Source: a virus. From it: a DNA stretch of 64,000 bases. Below are positions 1 through 6,078 of the stretch, piece by piece. The DNA is taken from the IMG/VR virus record IMGVR_UViG_3300042691_027855, positions 48,425 through 112,424 of that record, one strand, 5' to 3'. Each line of letters opens with the position of its first letter. The stretch's first letter is position 1. Made by a program: the position numbers and the translations under genes. The notes below the pieces were generated by a model. That model made no database searches and was not told where the DNA came from. It saw nothing but the letters and a program-made list of their open reading frames with translations.

Positions 1-71
1 GACGGAGCCAGGAAAGTCATTCCGGCAACGGCGGCCAAACCAAACAAACCCTTCAGTTTCGAAACAAGCAT
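1..71 (-). CDS. Secreted hypothetical protein, N-terminal fragment
   Basis: An ATG at 69-71 opens a reading frame that runs off the left edge of the window. The 23 visible residues form a basic start (Lys-5 and Lys-7) followed by a Gly/Ala/Phe-rich hydrophobic stretch, which is a typical bacterial signal-peptide or membrane-anchor layout. No strong Shine-Dalgarno sequence is visible upstream. The gene lies just beyond the terminator of the tRNA array, so it probably has its own promoter. Function unknown; too little is visible to assign a family. Confidence 0.5.
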   Translation of the reverse strand, partial: MLVSKLKGLFGLAAVAGMTFLAP

Positions 72-386
72 TTAATTAGATAGAAATCAACATCCACCTC
101 GCAAAGTGTGGGTCCGTGTTTCAACGGCACTTGTGGGTGGCTCTAGGAGTTTAAGGAATGACTGCATTCCCGAGTTGCTCCCCGCAGTGTATCGTGGGGC
201 CGACCTCATAAATCGGTGTTAAAAGCAACGCCGCTATTATAACGGAAAAAGGGAGGCGTAAACCTCCCCGTGCGCTCAGAGTGCGTTGCTCAAACGGCAA
301 CAGCAGTCCTGCGGAATGAAACGATGTTGTTGAGATTTATTCTCACTTCACCCTGCACGGTCGATAACCAGTTTACCCCCGTAAAA
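72..386. other. Intergenic stretch between tRNA array and next gene
   Basis: No coding frame that I trust and no tRNA cloverleaf. The only clear element is the terminator hairpin near 246-268. The part between that hairpin and the ATG at 69-71 must hold the promoter of the leftmost gene, but no good -35/-10 pair is obvious. Confidence 0.5.
246..268 (-). terminator. Rho-independent terminator of the tRNA array
   Basis: Read on the minus strand, GGGAGG and CCTCCC flank a short loop and are followed by TTTTT. The position, about 120 nt past the last tRNA-like element and before the next gene, fits termination of the tRNA transcript. Confidence 0.75.
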
Positions 387-468
387 TGGAGGTAAGGCGA
401 TTCGAACGCCTGTGTCGCACAGAGCGCCCCAGTTTATAGTCTTGTGAGAGGACTTTGCCCCGAAGGAC
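387..468 (-). pseudogene. Degenerate tRNA-like element
   Basis: The 3' half looks like a tRNA: a 5-bp T stem with a TTCGAAT loop, an acceptor-like 3' strand ending TACCTCC plus A, and a hairpin that could be a long variable arm. No matching 5' acceptor strand (GGAGGTA) or convincing anticodon stem is found upstream. I read it as a decayed or truncated tRNA rather than a working gene. Confidence 0.35.
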
Positions 469-470
469 AA

Positions 471-542
471 TGGGCGATACTGGACTTGAACCAGTGACTT
501 CTTCCGTGTCAAGGAAGTACTCTACCGCTGAGTTAATCGCCC
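471..542 (-). tRNA. tRNA-Val(GAC)
   Basis: Acceptor GGGCGAT pairs with ATCGCCC. The anticodon loop TTGACAC lies between CTTCC and GGAAG. Discriminator A, CCA not encoded. It abuts the tRNA-Ser gene. Confidence 0.93.
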
Positions 543-634
543 TGGCGGAAGGGGAGGGATTTGAACCCTCGGAGCCGGTTTCCCGACTCGGCAGTTTAGC
601 AAACTGCTGCCTTAAACCACTCGGCCACCCTTCC
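543..634 (-). tRNA. tRNA-Ser(GCT)
   Basis: Class II tRNA with a long variable arm. Anticodon loop TTGCTAA between GCAGT and ACTGC; acceptor GGAAGGG/CCCTTCC, discriminator G, CCA encoded. No spacer separates it from tRNA-Val. Confidence 0.93.
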
Positions 635-654
635 AAATTTGCTCTCGCGAGCAA

Positions 655-728
655 CGCCTCCTGTAGGATTCGAACCCACAACCCTCTGATCCGAAGTCAG
701 ATGCTCTAGTCCGTTGAGCTAAGAAGGC
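655..728 (-). tRNA. tRNA-Arg(TCG)
   Basis: Anticodon loop CTTCGGA between TCTGA and TCAGA. Acceptor GCCTTCT pairs with AGGAGGC with one G-U pair. Discriminator G. Confidence 0.92.
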
Positions 729-732
729 AAAG

Positions 733-804
733 TAAGAGATGGTGGATTTGAACCACCGACAACAGGGGTATGAGTCCTGCGCTCTACCACTGAGCTAATC
801 TCTC
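733..804 (-). tRNA. tRNA-Met(CAT), elongator type
   Basis: Anticodon loop CTCATAC. Acceptor GAGAGAT with ATCTCTT (terminal G-U). It lacks the initiator features of the second CAT tRNA at 3141-3217. A CAT anticodon can also belong to an Ile tRNA whose C34 is modified to lysidine, which sequence alone cannot exclude. Confidence 0.85.
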
Positions 805-822
805 AAATTCCCTTTCGGGAAA

Positions 823-903
823 TGCCCCCAGTCGGACTTGAACCGACAAACCTTTCGGCGGCTGATTTTGAATCAGCTGTGTTTACCATTTCACCACAAG
901 GGC
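823..903 (-). tRNA. tRNA-Leu(CAA)
   Basis: Class II tRNA with a GAAA-capped variable arm. Anticodon loop TTCAAAA between GCTGA and TCAGC; acceptor GCCCTTG/TGGGGGC; discriminator A. Confidence 0.92.
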
Positions 904-907
904 AAGG

Positions 908-979
908 CACCCTCGGCAGGATTTGAACCTGCGGCTAACCGCTTAGAAGGCGGATGCTCTTCCACTGAGCTACGAGGGC
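908..979 (-). tRNA. tRNA-Arg(TCT)
   Basis: Anticodon loop TTCTAAG after stem CCGCC. Acceptor GCCCTCG pairs with CGAGGGT (terminal G-U). Discriminator G. Confidence 0.92.
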
Positions 980-982
980 AAA

Positions 983-1056
983 CGCTCTCTGTAGGATTCG
1001 AACCTACGACCTTCTGATCCGTAGTCAGACGCTCTAATCCGCTGAGCTAAGAGAGC
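983..1056 (-). tRNA. tRNA-Arg(ACG)
   Basis: Anticodon loop CTACGGA between TCTGA and TCAGA; acceptor GCTCTCT/AGAGAGC. It is the only A34 anticodon of the array and would need A-to-I editing by a host TadA for full CGN decoding (family knowledge). Confidence 0.93.
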
Positions 1057-1057
1057 A

Positions 1058-1131
1058 TGGCACCGAAACAAGGGCTTGAACCTTGGATAACAGTTTTGGA
1101 GACTGTCGTGTTACCACTACACTATTTCGGC
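1058..1131 (-). tRNA. tRNA-Trp(CCA)
   Basis: Anticodon loop CTCCAAA between ACAGT and ACTGT; acceptor GCCGAAA/TTTCGGT; discriminator G; the 3' CCA is encoded. Confidence 0.93.
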
Positions 1132-1151
1132 AAAGTTGCCCGTCAGGGCAA

Positions 1152-1225
1152 TGTCCGTGAGAGGACTCGAACCTCCAACAACTACCACCTCAAAGTAGCG
1201 CGTCTGCCAATTGCGCCACACGGAC
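1152..1225 (-). tRNA. tRNA with Leu anticodon (GAG) but short variable loop
   Basis: Acceptor GTCCGTG/CACGGAC, anticodon loop TTGAGGT between CTACT and GGTAG, T stem GGAGG/CCTCT. The D arm resembles Leu tRNAs, but the variable region is only about 5 nt (TTGTT), so this is a class I body carrying a Leu anticodon. Bacterial Leu tRNAs are normally class II. Charging identity is therefore uncertain. Confidence 0.85.
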
Positions 1226-1227
1226 AT

Positions 1228-1302
1228 TGGTTCTGGAGCTAGGACTCGAACCCAGGAATGGCGGGACCAAAACCCGCTGCCTTACCACTTGGCTACTCCA
1301 GA
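1228..1302 (-). tRNA. tRNA-Gln(TTG)
   Basis: Anticodon loop TTTTGGT between GCGGG and CCCGC; acceptor TCTGGAG/CTCCAGA; discriminator A and encoded CCA. Confidence 0.93.
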
Positions 1303-1321
1303 TTACTTGGCACGAGGCCAA

Positions 1322-1393
1322 AGTTTCGGGTCGGAATCGAACCGACGCATGAAGATTTTGCAGACCTTCGCCTTACCACTTGGCTACCGAAAC
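1322..1393 (-). tRNA. tRNA-Cys(GCA)
   Basis: Anticodon loop CTGCAAA between AAGGT and ATCTT; acceptor GTTTCGG/CCGAAAC; discriminator T (U73), the usual Cys identity base. Confidence 0.93.
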
Positions 1394-1395
1394 GG

Positions 1396-1468
1396 GGTGG
1401 TCGATGAGATTTGAACTCACATGAACCAGATCCACAATCTGGCGCATTAACCATTATGCTACGACCAC
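1396..1468 (-). tRNA. tRNA-His(GTG)
   Basis: Anticodon loop TTGTGGA between CCAGA and TCTGG; acceptor GTGGTCG/CGACCAC; discriminator C73, the His identity base. Confidence 0.93.
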
Positions 1469-1470
1469 AG

Positions 1471-1555
1471 CGGAGAGGGTGGGATTCGAACCCACGGAGG
1501 CTTTCACCTCGCTAGTTTTCAAGACTAGAGCCATCAACCACTCGACCACCTCTCC
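1471..1555 (-). tRNA. tRNA-Ser(TGA)
   Basis: Class II tRNA with a long variable arm; anticodon loop CTTGAAA between CTAGT and ACTAG; acceptor GGAGAGG/CCTCTCC; discriminator G. Confidence 0.93.
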
Positions 1556-1559
1556 AAGG

Positions 1560-1631
1560 AGCGGATGAAGGGATTTGAACCCTCGACTTTCTCCTTGGCA
1601 AGGAGATGCTCTACCGCTGAGCTACATCCGC
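1560..1631 (-). tRNA. tRNA-Gly(GCC)
   Basis: Anticodon loop TTGCCAA between TCTCC and GGAGA; acceptor GCGGATG with CATCCGC; discriminator U73. Confidence 0.93.
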
Positions 1632-1651
1632 GAACGTTCCCGAAGGAACGA

Positions 1652-1724
1652 TGGAGAATAGGAGACTCGAACTCCTGACATCCTGCTTGCAAAGCAGGCG
1701 CTCTACCAACTGAGCTAATTCCCC
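1652..1724 (-). tRNA. tRNA-Ala(TGC)
   Basis: Anticodon loop TTTGCAA between CCTGC and GCAGG; acceptor GGGGAAT/ATTCTCC. A C(UUCG)G hairpin at 1636-1649 lies directly downstream. Confidence 0.93.
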
Positions 1725-1863
1725 AAGCAGGGCGAGAGTGTTCACCTACGATCACCTTAACAGTGCGTCTACGGTGTGACTTAGGGGACTCTTCATTTAA
1801 TGCAACATTCCTCGTTGCACCCTCTTTGGCCTCCTTCCTGGCTATCTGCCAGACGAGTACCAA
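1725..1863. other. Spacer in tRNA array without recognisable gene
   Basis: No T-loop or anticodon-arm pattern. An open minus-strand frame crosses it but starts inside tRNA-Thr and runs on into tRNA-Ala with no stop, so I do not call it coding. Confidence 0.45.
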
Positions 1864-1935
1864 AGCCATCACTGAGGTTTGAACTCAGGACCTCCATCTT
1901 ACCAAGATGGCGCACTACCACTGTGCTATGACGGC
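1864..1935 (-). tRNA. tRNA-Thr(GGT)
   Basis: Anticodon loop TTGGTAA between CCATC and GATGG; acceptor GCCGTCA/TGATGGC; discriminator U. Confidence 0.93.
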
Positions 1936-1940
1936 GAAAG

Positions 1941-2022
1941 TGGGAAAGACTGGATTTGAACCAGTGAAGGCAGAGCCAAAGGTTTTACAGACCTCCTCCT
2001 TTAACCACTCGGACACTTTCCC
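1941..2022 (-). tRNA. tRNA-Tyr(GTA)
   Basis: Class II tRNA; anticodon loop CTGTAAA between GAGGT and ACCTT; acceptor GGGAAAG/CTTTCCC; discriminator A. Confidence 0.93.
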
Positions 2023-2277
2023 AAAATCCCCTTGCGGGGGGATTTGACGGTCTCTGCAGAGTAGATTGTCAGTTCAACACCTTCAATCACCGTCGTTTGC
2101 CCAGTTACCAGCTGGGCGGTGTAGCATTCAGTAACCCGGAAATGCCAGAGGGGACCACTCGTATCAGGTCATTAGCCTCCCTTATGCCTCAGGAGTTTGG
2201 CGCACGGCATAACTCTCCGTACCGGAGTTGCACTTTTTGGTCAAGGTAGCAAATATCTCCTTGTTGCCCGAAGGCAA
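2023..2277. other. Spacer in tRNA array, possible decayed small gene
   Basis: No tRNA found. On the minus strand a good ribosome site (AAGGGAGG) precedes an ATG at 2170-2172, but that frame stops after two codons. The +1 frame from there stays open for more than 40 codons with protein-like composition and then runs into tRNA-Tyr. This may be a frameshifted remnant or chance. Confidence 0.3.
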
Positions 2278-2351
<74 letters not shown>

Positions 2352-3067
2352 TGATGGCCCCATTTAACACGTGAAACGCTTCAAGAACGCACAGAGGTGG
2401 GGGCTCGTGGCTTCCAGCAGGGCTCGCATATTGGCCGGTAAGAGTGTTTCATCCAGCAGCACCAACGGCAAGACAGCCCTCAAGAAAGCACCACACATTA
2501 ACGACTGTATGAGTGGCCGTGTCGGGAACTTAACGACGTATTCCATACGACTCCGGTGTCTAGAACGGAGGGTGCTTCGTTCTCCCTAGGGCGATCAAAG
2601 AACGCGGGACGGTGATTGCAGACCGCAGCCCGATGCTATGCCCGGACATTTCCGGACCACGCAGAGCGGGAACGAGGCAGGTGTCTCTACGTTGTACGTT
2701 CCACAAGTGTCACCAACTCTGTCGTACGTTCCACAAGTGTCACCGACAGTTCAACTCCTTTTACTTTCCTTACCTCGGCAGGGTGCCGCTACCTCCCTTG
2801 TTGCGGCGTGTGTGTACGTTTCGTACATCTGGGTACGTTACTAGACCCAGGATACTGCTTACTGTACCCGCATCAAGTCGTGAGTGTCGTTAACGCTTGA
2901 GCATGGAATGGGAGTTCACCCATTCATAACCTATTTGGGAGCCTGAACTATGACTCTTACAGACCGTTTGGCATTTTTCTCGCTCCCAGACTACGCAAAC
3001 TGCCAAATGGCATCCGGGCACAAGCCTACTCCCCCCTCGTCTAGTAGGCATCGCATGGACGAGGGAA
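2352..3067. other. 716-nt gap inside the tRNA array
   Basis: I find no tRNA and no convincing coding frame here. The one distinct feature is a pair of 21-bp direct repeats at 2694-2714 and 2724-2744. Several short frames exist on both strands but none has a ribosome site and protein-like composition together. Confidence 0.45.
2694..2744. repeat. 21-bp direct repeat, period 30
   Basis: The sequence starting gtacgttccacaagtg and ending tcacc occurs at 2694-2714 and again at 2724-2744. Further GTACGTT words follow near 2815-2840. Role unknown; it could be a protein-binding array or a duplication scar. Confidence 0.75.
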
Positions 3068-3139
3068 CTGGCCCGGCAGGGATCGAACCTGCGACAACTT
3101 GATTAACAGTCAAGCGTTCTACCGCTGAACTACAGGCCA
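3068..3139 (-). tRNA. tRNA-Asn(GTT)
   Basis: Anticodon loop CTGTTAA between CTTGA and TCAAG; acceptor TGGCCTG/CGGGCCA; discriminator G. Confidence 0.92.
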
Positions 3140-3140
3140 T

Positions 3141-3217
3141 TGGTGGCGGAGGCAGGATTCGAACCTGCGACCTCCAGGTTATGAGCCTGGCGAGCTACCG
3201 GACTGCTCTACTCCACG
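3141..3217 (-). tRNA. Initiator-type tRNA-Met(CAT)
   Basis: Anticodon loop CTCATAA between CCAGG and CCTGG. The D arm (AGAGCAG...GTAGCTCG) matches bacterial initiators, and the first acceptor position is an unpaired C1xC72, the feature that marks initiators for formylation. CCA is encoded. The anticodon stem lacks the full three G-C pairs of E. coli fMet. Confidence 0.88.
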
Positions 3218-3327
3218 ATGAAGCCCCTGGTAGAAGTAACCGTTGCCAGCTGGACGCACTTACTCCTGATTTTTACAACGTTAAAGACCCCAGAGGTAGC
3301 GGCCTGCGGTTGTGCCCCGAAGGGCAA

Positions 3328-3401
3328 TGGGAACTGACGGATTTGAACCATCGACACCACGGGCTTCAACCGTGTGCTCTACCAATCTGAGCTAAGTCCC
3401 C
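3328..3401 (-). tRNA. tRNA-Phe(GAA)
   Basis: Anticodon loop TTGAAGC between CACGG and CCGTG; acceptor GGGGACT/AGTTCCC; discriminator A. A C(UUCG)G hairpin lies at 3313-3326. Confidence 0.93.
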
Positions 3402-3405
3402 GAGG

Positions 3406-3477
3406 TGGAACCGACAAGACTTGAACTTGTGACCGCTCGGTTATCAGCCGAGTGCTCTACCACTGAGCTACGGTTCC
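3406..3477 (-). tRNA. tRNA-Ile(GAT)
   Basis: Anticodon loop CTGATAA between CTCGG and CCGAG; acceptor GGAACCG/CGGTTCC; discriminator A. Confidence 0.93.
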
Positions 3478-3508
3478 GTAGGTTAACTCCCTCCCTGGGA
3501 GTTACCAA

Positions 3509-3580
3509 CGACCCTAACGGGATTTGAACCCGTGATACCACCGTGACAAGGTAGCGTGATCACCACTTCACTATAGGGTC
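3509..3580 (-). tRNA. tRNA-Asp(GTC)
   Basis: Anticodon loop TTGTCAC between CTACC and GGTGG; acceptor GACCCTA/TAGGGTC; discriminator G. Confidence 0.93.
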
Positions 3581-3602
3581 AAGACGAGGTTTGTAACCTC
3601 TA

Positions 3603-3674
3603 TGGGTCGTCTGAGATTCGAACTCAGGGCCAATCGGTTAAAAGCCGAGTGCTCTACCGCTGAGCTAACGACCC
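3603..3674 (-). tRNA. tRNA-Lys(TTT)
   Basis: Anticodon loop CTTTTAA between CTCGG and CCGAT; acceptor GGGTCGT/ACGACCC; discriminator A. Confidence 0.93.
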
Positions 3675-3732
3675 GTGGACTCTTGGCTGGGGCGATGCGT
3701 CCGTCATTAACCAGCTGTTCACTGATTACCAA

Positions 3733-3886
3733 GAGGCGGGCGTCCCTAGTCCCCGCGATTTGCCAGAACTGATGAAGTGACCGTCCGACCGAAGTCATTA
3801 CCCACCTCTCATTGAGGCGGGCGTCCCTAGTCCCCGCAATTTGACAGAACTGATGAAGTGACCGTCCGACCGAAGTCATTACCCAC
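3733..3886. repeat. Tandem duplication, two ~73-bp copies, 81-bp period
   Basis: Copies at 3733-3805 and 3814-3886 differ at only about two bases. Each can fold: GCGGG pairs with CCCGC, and TGAC pairs with GTCA. The repeat sits between tRNA-Lys and tRNA-Glu and is not tRNA-like. It may be a structured spacer, a small RNA or a recent slippage duplication. Confidence 0.85.
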
Positions 3887-3966
3887 TTCCCGTTTCGAGT
3901 GCGTTTTAGCTCTTAAACTACGCTACTGAAGTAGCGGTGGGTCTGACACCACACGTTTCACTCTAA

Positions 3967-4038
3967 TAGTCCCAACGGGGTTCGAACCCGTGCTACAACC
4001 TTGAAAGGGTTGTGACCTAACCGCTAGTCGATAGGACC
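3967..4038 (-). tRNA. tRNA-Glu(TTC)
   Basis: First tRNA of the array in transcription order. Anticodon loop CTTTCAA between CAACC and GGTTG; acceptor GGTCCTA/TGGGACT; discriminator A. Confidence 0.92.
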
Positions 4039-4123
4039 ATTAAACTTGAAAGGCTGGACTAGACAACGCCGAAGCGGGGCCGCATTTAATCCCAGTCGTA
4101 TGGAACCTTTCTAACTTAAAATA

Positions 4124-4188
4124 CCTTTGGCTCAGTTCATGCCGTGCGATTTACCCTGGACCGCATATCCAGGCACCAAAGGTTTTTT
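4124..4188 (+). terminator. Long hairpin with T6 tail in the tRNA leader
   Basis: CCTTTGG (4124-4130) pairs with CCAAAGG (4176-4182), enclosing a nested CCTGG/CCAGG hairpin, followed by TTTTTT on the plus strand. On the minus strand the same stem is followed by TATTTT, so it may act in both directions. It lies between the tandem promoters and the first tRNA, where it could act as an attenuator or block antisense transcription. Confidence 0.5.
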
Positions 4189-4255
4189 GGTAATTTCTAT
4201 TGAGTTTTCAAGTTTCGTGTGACCTTGGAGAAGAACCTCTTTCAACCACCCTTTT

Positions 4256-4285
4256 ATCATAGCGCCTTTTGCGCCAGAAGTAAAG
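4256..4285 (-). promoter_or_regulatory. Tandem promoter 1 of the tRNA array
   Basis: Minus strand: CTTTAC -35-like box, 18-nt spacer containing GGCGCAAAAGGCGC, TATGAT -10 box. It is nearest to the tRNAs and has the weakest -10 of the three copies. Confidence 0.6.
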
Positions 4286-4419
4286 GGGTGGAAACCGCCC
4301 AGAGAGGGCGGGAAACCGTCCCAGTGACTGAGGCGTCGGCAGCGCCGACCCGGTCACGCAAGGAGGTGGGTTTTTCACTTTTCAAGGTTCGGGGCGAGGC
4401 TTTCCTCAACCACCCTTTA

Positions 4420-4449
4420 ACTATAGCGCCTTTTGCGCCAGAAGTAAAG
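4420..4449 (-). promoter_or_regulatory. Tandem promoter 2 of the tRNA array
   Basis: CTTTAC, 18-nt spacer identical to copy 1, TATAGT. A CCGCCC/GGGCGG hairpin lies just upstream, so each promoter unit starts behind a terminator-like stem. Confidence 0.65.
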
Positions 4450-4568
4450 GGGTGGAAACCGCCCAGAGAGGGCGGTAACCCGGTGGTTGTGTCCGGGTCC
4501 ACACAAGAGAATCCCCGGACCGGTGACCCGCCAGCCGTAAAGCCGACGGAGCACCCAACCACCCTTTA

Positions 4569-4598
4569 ACTATAACCCGTTTTGGGGCTCGAGTAAAG
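4569..4598 (-). promoter_or_regulatory. Tandem promoter 3 of the tRNA array
   Basis: CTTTAC, 18-nt spacer with CCC/GGG inverted repeat, TATAGT. It lies directly downstream of the small membrane gene at 4624-4752. Confidence 0.6.
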
Positions 4599-4623
4599 GG
4601 GGCAAACCGGCTTTTTCAGGCGG

Positions 4624-4752
4624 TTAACCGCCCTTTCGTCGCTCTTGCTCGTAAATATACTGCAGTCCGAGCATTGGAACAACAATTACACCAAATCCGC
4701 AGAGTCCGAGCCAAATGGGACTGTCGGCAAGTGTGCGTACGAGGTGAAGCAT
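4624..4752 (-). CDS. Small single-pass membrane protein, 42 aa
   Basis: The ATG (4750-4752) overlaps the TAA of the upstream gene by one base, indicating translational coupling. Residues about 13-34 form one hydrophobic segment (Trp-14, Gly, Val, Pro, Leu rich), and the C-terminus is charged (Glu-Gln-Glu-Arg-Arg-Lys). A GGCGGTTAACCGCC palindrome covers the stop and may help end transcription. No family recognised. Confidence 0.6.
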   Translation of the reverse strand: MLHLVRTLADSPIWLGLCGFGVIVVPMLGLQYIYEQERRKGG

Positions 4753-5009
4753 TAGGCTCCCTGAAAGTATTCAAGAGTTGGCCACTTATCCTCGATCCAT
4801 GTTATGGTTTTCACGATATCTGCGCGAGCTTTCATCTTTGTGGGTGCGATTCCGTTGTGCATGTGCGTGGAGTATGGACCGGATCCATCCTCCCAGATAA
4901 GACACCAGTGCCACTCTTGTTTTCCTTCGCACCACCACACCTCTGCCGAGCAGTTTCGACTGTCAAGGCGAACGGTGGTCAAATGTCTGTTTCCAGAACC
5001 GGTAATCAC
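4752..5009 (-). CDS. Hypothetical protein, 85 aa
   Basis: Soluble Trp-rich protein with GTG start (5007-5009), 6 nt after the stop of the AbrB-like gene. It has Cys/Trp clusters (around residues 20-37) and a His pair near the middle, but no metal motif with regular spacing. It is part of a five-gene early operon driven from 5594-5621. Family unknown; the start is uncertain because the ribosome site is weak. Confidence 0.6.
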   Translation of the reverse strand: MITGSGNRHLTTVRLDSRNCSAEVWWCEGKQEWHWCLIWEDGSGPYSTHMHNGIAPTKMKARADIVKTITWIEDKWPTLEYFQGA

Positions 5010-5015
5010 AGATCG

Positions 5016-5231
5016 TCAATCCGATACTTCGACTGAAGTAGCAGGTCGAGCTCCGTCTTCAACCTTTCGGAAGACGATTTGCTTGTGAACGGCATAAATT
5101 TCGAGAGTGTCTCCTTCACCCCAGCCGAGGGCATCAAGGAGCTCGTCAGGAAACGGAAAAACGAGGTTACCTTCGTCATCTTCTTCAAGGGTGATCGTGA
5201 ATGAGTCGGGATCTGTGTCAAACCCAGGCAT
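5016..5231 (-). CDS. AbrB/MazE-like DNA-binding protein, 71 aa
   Basis: Residues about 15-55 carry the pattern of a SpoVT-AbrB swapped-hairpin domain: an acidic strand, then FPFPDELLDALGWGEGDTLE, then a basic strand. Such domains bind DNA as dimers and occur in transition-state regulators and antitoxins, and similar proteins are common in cyanophages (family knowledge). No toxin gene is recognisable next to it, so a regulatory role is more likely than an addiction module. ATG start with AGAGAA upstream. Confidence 0.65.
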   Translation of the reverse strand: MPGFDTDPDSFTITLEEDDEGNLVFPFPDELLDALGWGEGDTLEIYAVHKQIVFRKVEDGARPATSVEVSD

Positions 5232-5373
5232 TGTTCTCTGAAATGATGATTGTTTTCGTAGGGTTCACAATGAGAATGTCGTTTCGCATTGTGTGCATCC
5301 TTTCTCGATTTCTCGACGAAGTTGGAAGCTCTTGAAGTAGAAGTTTAGTTCCATCGGAATCAACCTCATACAT
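5218..5373 (-). CDS. Hypothetical protein, 51 aa
   Basis: I chose the ATG at 5371-5373 because AGGGAT lies about 11 nt upstream; a GTG at 5412 would extend it to 64 aa. It overlaps the upstream stop by 8 nt and the downstream start by 14 nt, a coupling pattern seen throughout this operon. The sequence is polar with a short hydrophobic C-terminal strand (ILIV...TIII). Function unknown. Confidence 0.5.
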   Translation of the reverse strand: MYEVDSDGTKLLLQELPTSSRNRERMHTMRNDILIVNPTKTIIISENNAWV

Positions 5374-5569
5374 TTGCAAGATCCCTGGGGGGAACGAACG
5401 CGGCGGAATCACTTGGGACCTCGGTAATCGTTAGCCATTTGGACTCCAAATCCTCGCCGTTTTCGTGAAGGGAACGAACTGCTCGTCCGATGGTGCAGAA
5501 CACTTTTCCCCTCTCCCCCCAGGCGCACCCGGTCCAGAATTTTCCGGACACGTTTTCAACCAGGAACAT
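5366..5569 (-). CDS. Hypothetical protein, 67 aa
   Basis: First gene after the promoter at 5594-5621. Small soluble protein with two Cys and two Trp in the N-terminal half and an acidic middle. No motif that I recognise. Its start lies about 25 nt after the -10 box. Confidence 0.55.
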   Translation of the reverse strand: MFLVENVSGKFWTGCAWGERGKVFCTIGRAVRSLHENGEDLESKWLTITEVPSDSAAFVPPRDLANV

Positions 5570-5593
5570 TTCGAGTTAAGTCGCACTGAGCTC

Positions 5594-5621
5594 AGTATAG
5601 GGGCCGAGCTGGCGGGTAAAC
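5594..5621 (-). promoter_or_regulatory. Early-type promoter
   Basis: GTTTAC, 16-nt spacer, TATACT. It is squeezed between the Dps-like gene stop (5622) and the operon 5569-4624. Confidence 0.75.
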
Positions 5622-6059
5622 TCAGTGACCTGCGAAAGCTTGGAGTAGATACAAATCGCTCAGAATTGATTCTGCCATCGCCTGCATGTGACTACCGATT
5701 CCAACGAGTCGGGGGTCTTGACTGTTTTCTTCGCAGAATTTGTAAAAAATACCAACGGCGCTATTAAGAGCCATGAGGTAATCAAGATTAAGCTCCACCA
5801 GAGACTGCGCATCGAAAAACTCCATCGAGATTCCTGGACCTGTAAACAGACTGAAATCCGGATCAAACCCGCATGCGCGAAGGGTTTCAACAAGGCCGTC
5901 CATCAGTTCTCCGAGATCGTTATAGATTCTCTCGAAAAGAAGGTGGGCCTCATAGAAGTTCGGACCCCGTACATTCCAATGCGAAAGACGGGCAACGATT
6001 GTGGCGTCGTTCAGGTATTTTACCGATTTGTTGGAGTAGACCGTAAATTCTTCGTTCAT
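5622..6059 (-). CDS. Dps/ferritin-like protein, 145 aa
   Basis: The protein keeps the full Dps ferroxidase spacing: HWN at residues 27-29, a second His 12 residues later (NFYEAH), then Asp 15 further on (LGELMD) and Glu 4 later (GLVE). Dps proteins form 12-mers that oxidise Fe(II) with peroxide and often coat DNA. Predicted four-helix fold with about the usual family length. The ATG at 6057-6059 was chosen because GAGGAA precedes it; an upstream start would overlap the zinc-finger gene. A GGGTAAAA block lies 56 nt upstream. Confidence 0.8.
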   Translation of the reverse strand: MNEEFTVYSNKSVKYLNDATIVARLSHWNVRGPNFYEAHLLFERIYNDLGELMDGLVETLRACGFDPDFSLFTGPGISMEFFDAQSLVELNLDYLMALNSAVGIFYKFCEENSQDPRLVGIGSHMQAMAESILSDLYLLQAFAGH

Positions 6060-6078
6060 GATAGGGTTCCTCACTTGT

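Larger units (their letters stand above)
4246..4598 (-). repeat. Promoter-bearing repeats upstream of tRNA array
   Basis: Three imperfect copies of a block (plus strand: caaccacccttt, a TATA box, a GC hairpin, agtaaagg, and gaaaccgcccagagaggg in two copies) at about 4246, 4410 and 4558, spaced about 150-165 nt. The stretches between copies are GC-rich and can form hairpins (for example GTCGGC/GCCGAC near 4335). They contain no ribosome site, so I read them as promoter duplications with structured leaders. Confidence 0.7.

Noticed and set aside
1534-1872. 112-codon minus-strand frame across several tRNAs
   Set aside because: It spans tRNA-Gly, -Ala and part of -Thr and reflects tRNA sequence, not protein.
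2001-2172. Open frame with ribosome site before tRNA-Tyr
   Set aside because: The ATG frame stops after two codons; the coding-like frame is +1 shifted and runs into tRNA-Tyr. I record it only as possible decay.
2694-2744. CRISPR-like pair of 21-bp repeats
   Set aside because: Only two copies with a 9-nt spacer and no cas genes.
3571-3879. Frame over the 81-bp tandem repeat
   Set aside because: It starts in a repeat and ends inside tRNA-Asp; the repeated peptide is a by-product of the DNA duplication.
5016-5231. Toxin-antitoxin module around the AbrB-like gene
   Set aside because: No neighbouring gene shows a toxin fold that I can recognise.
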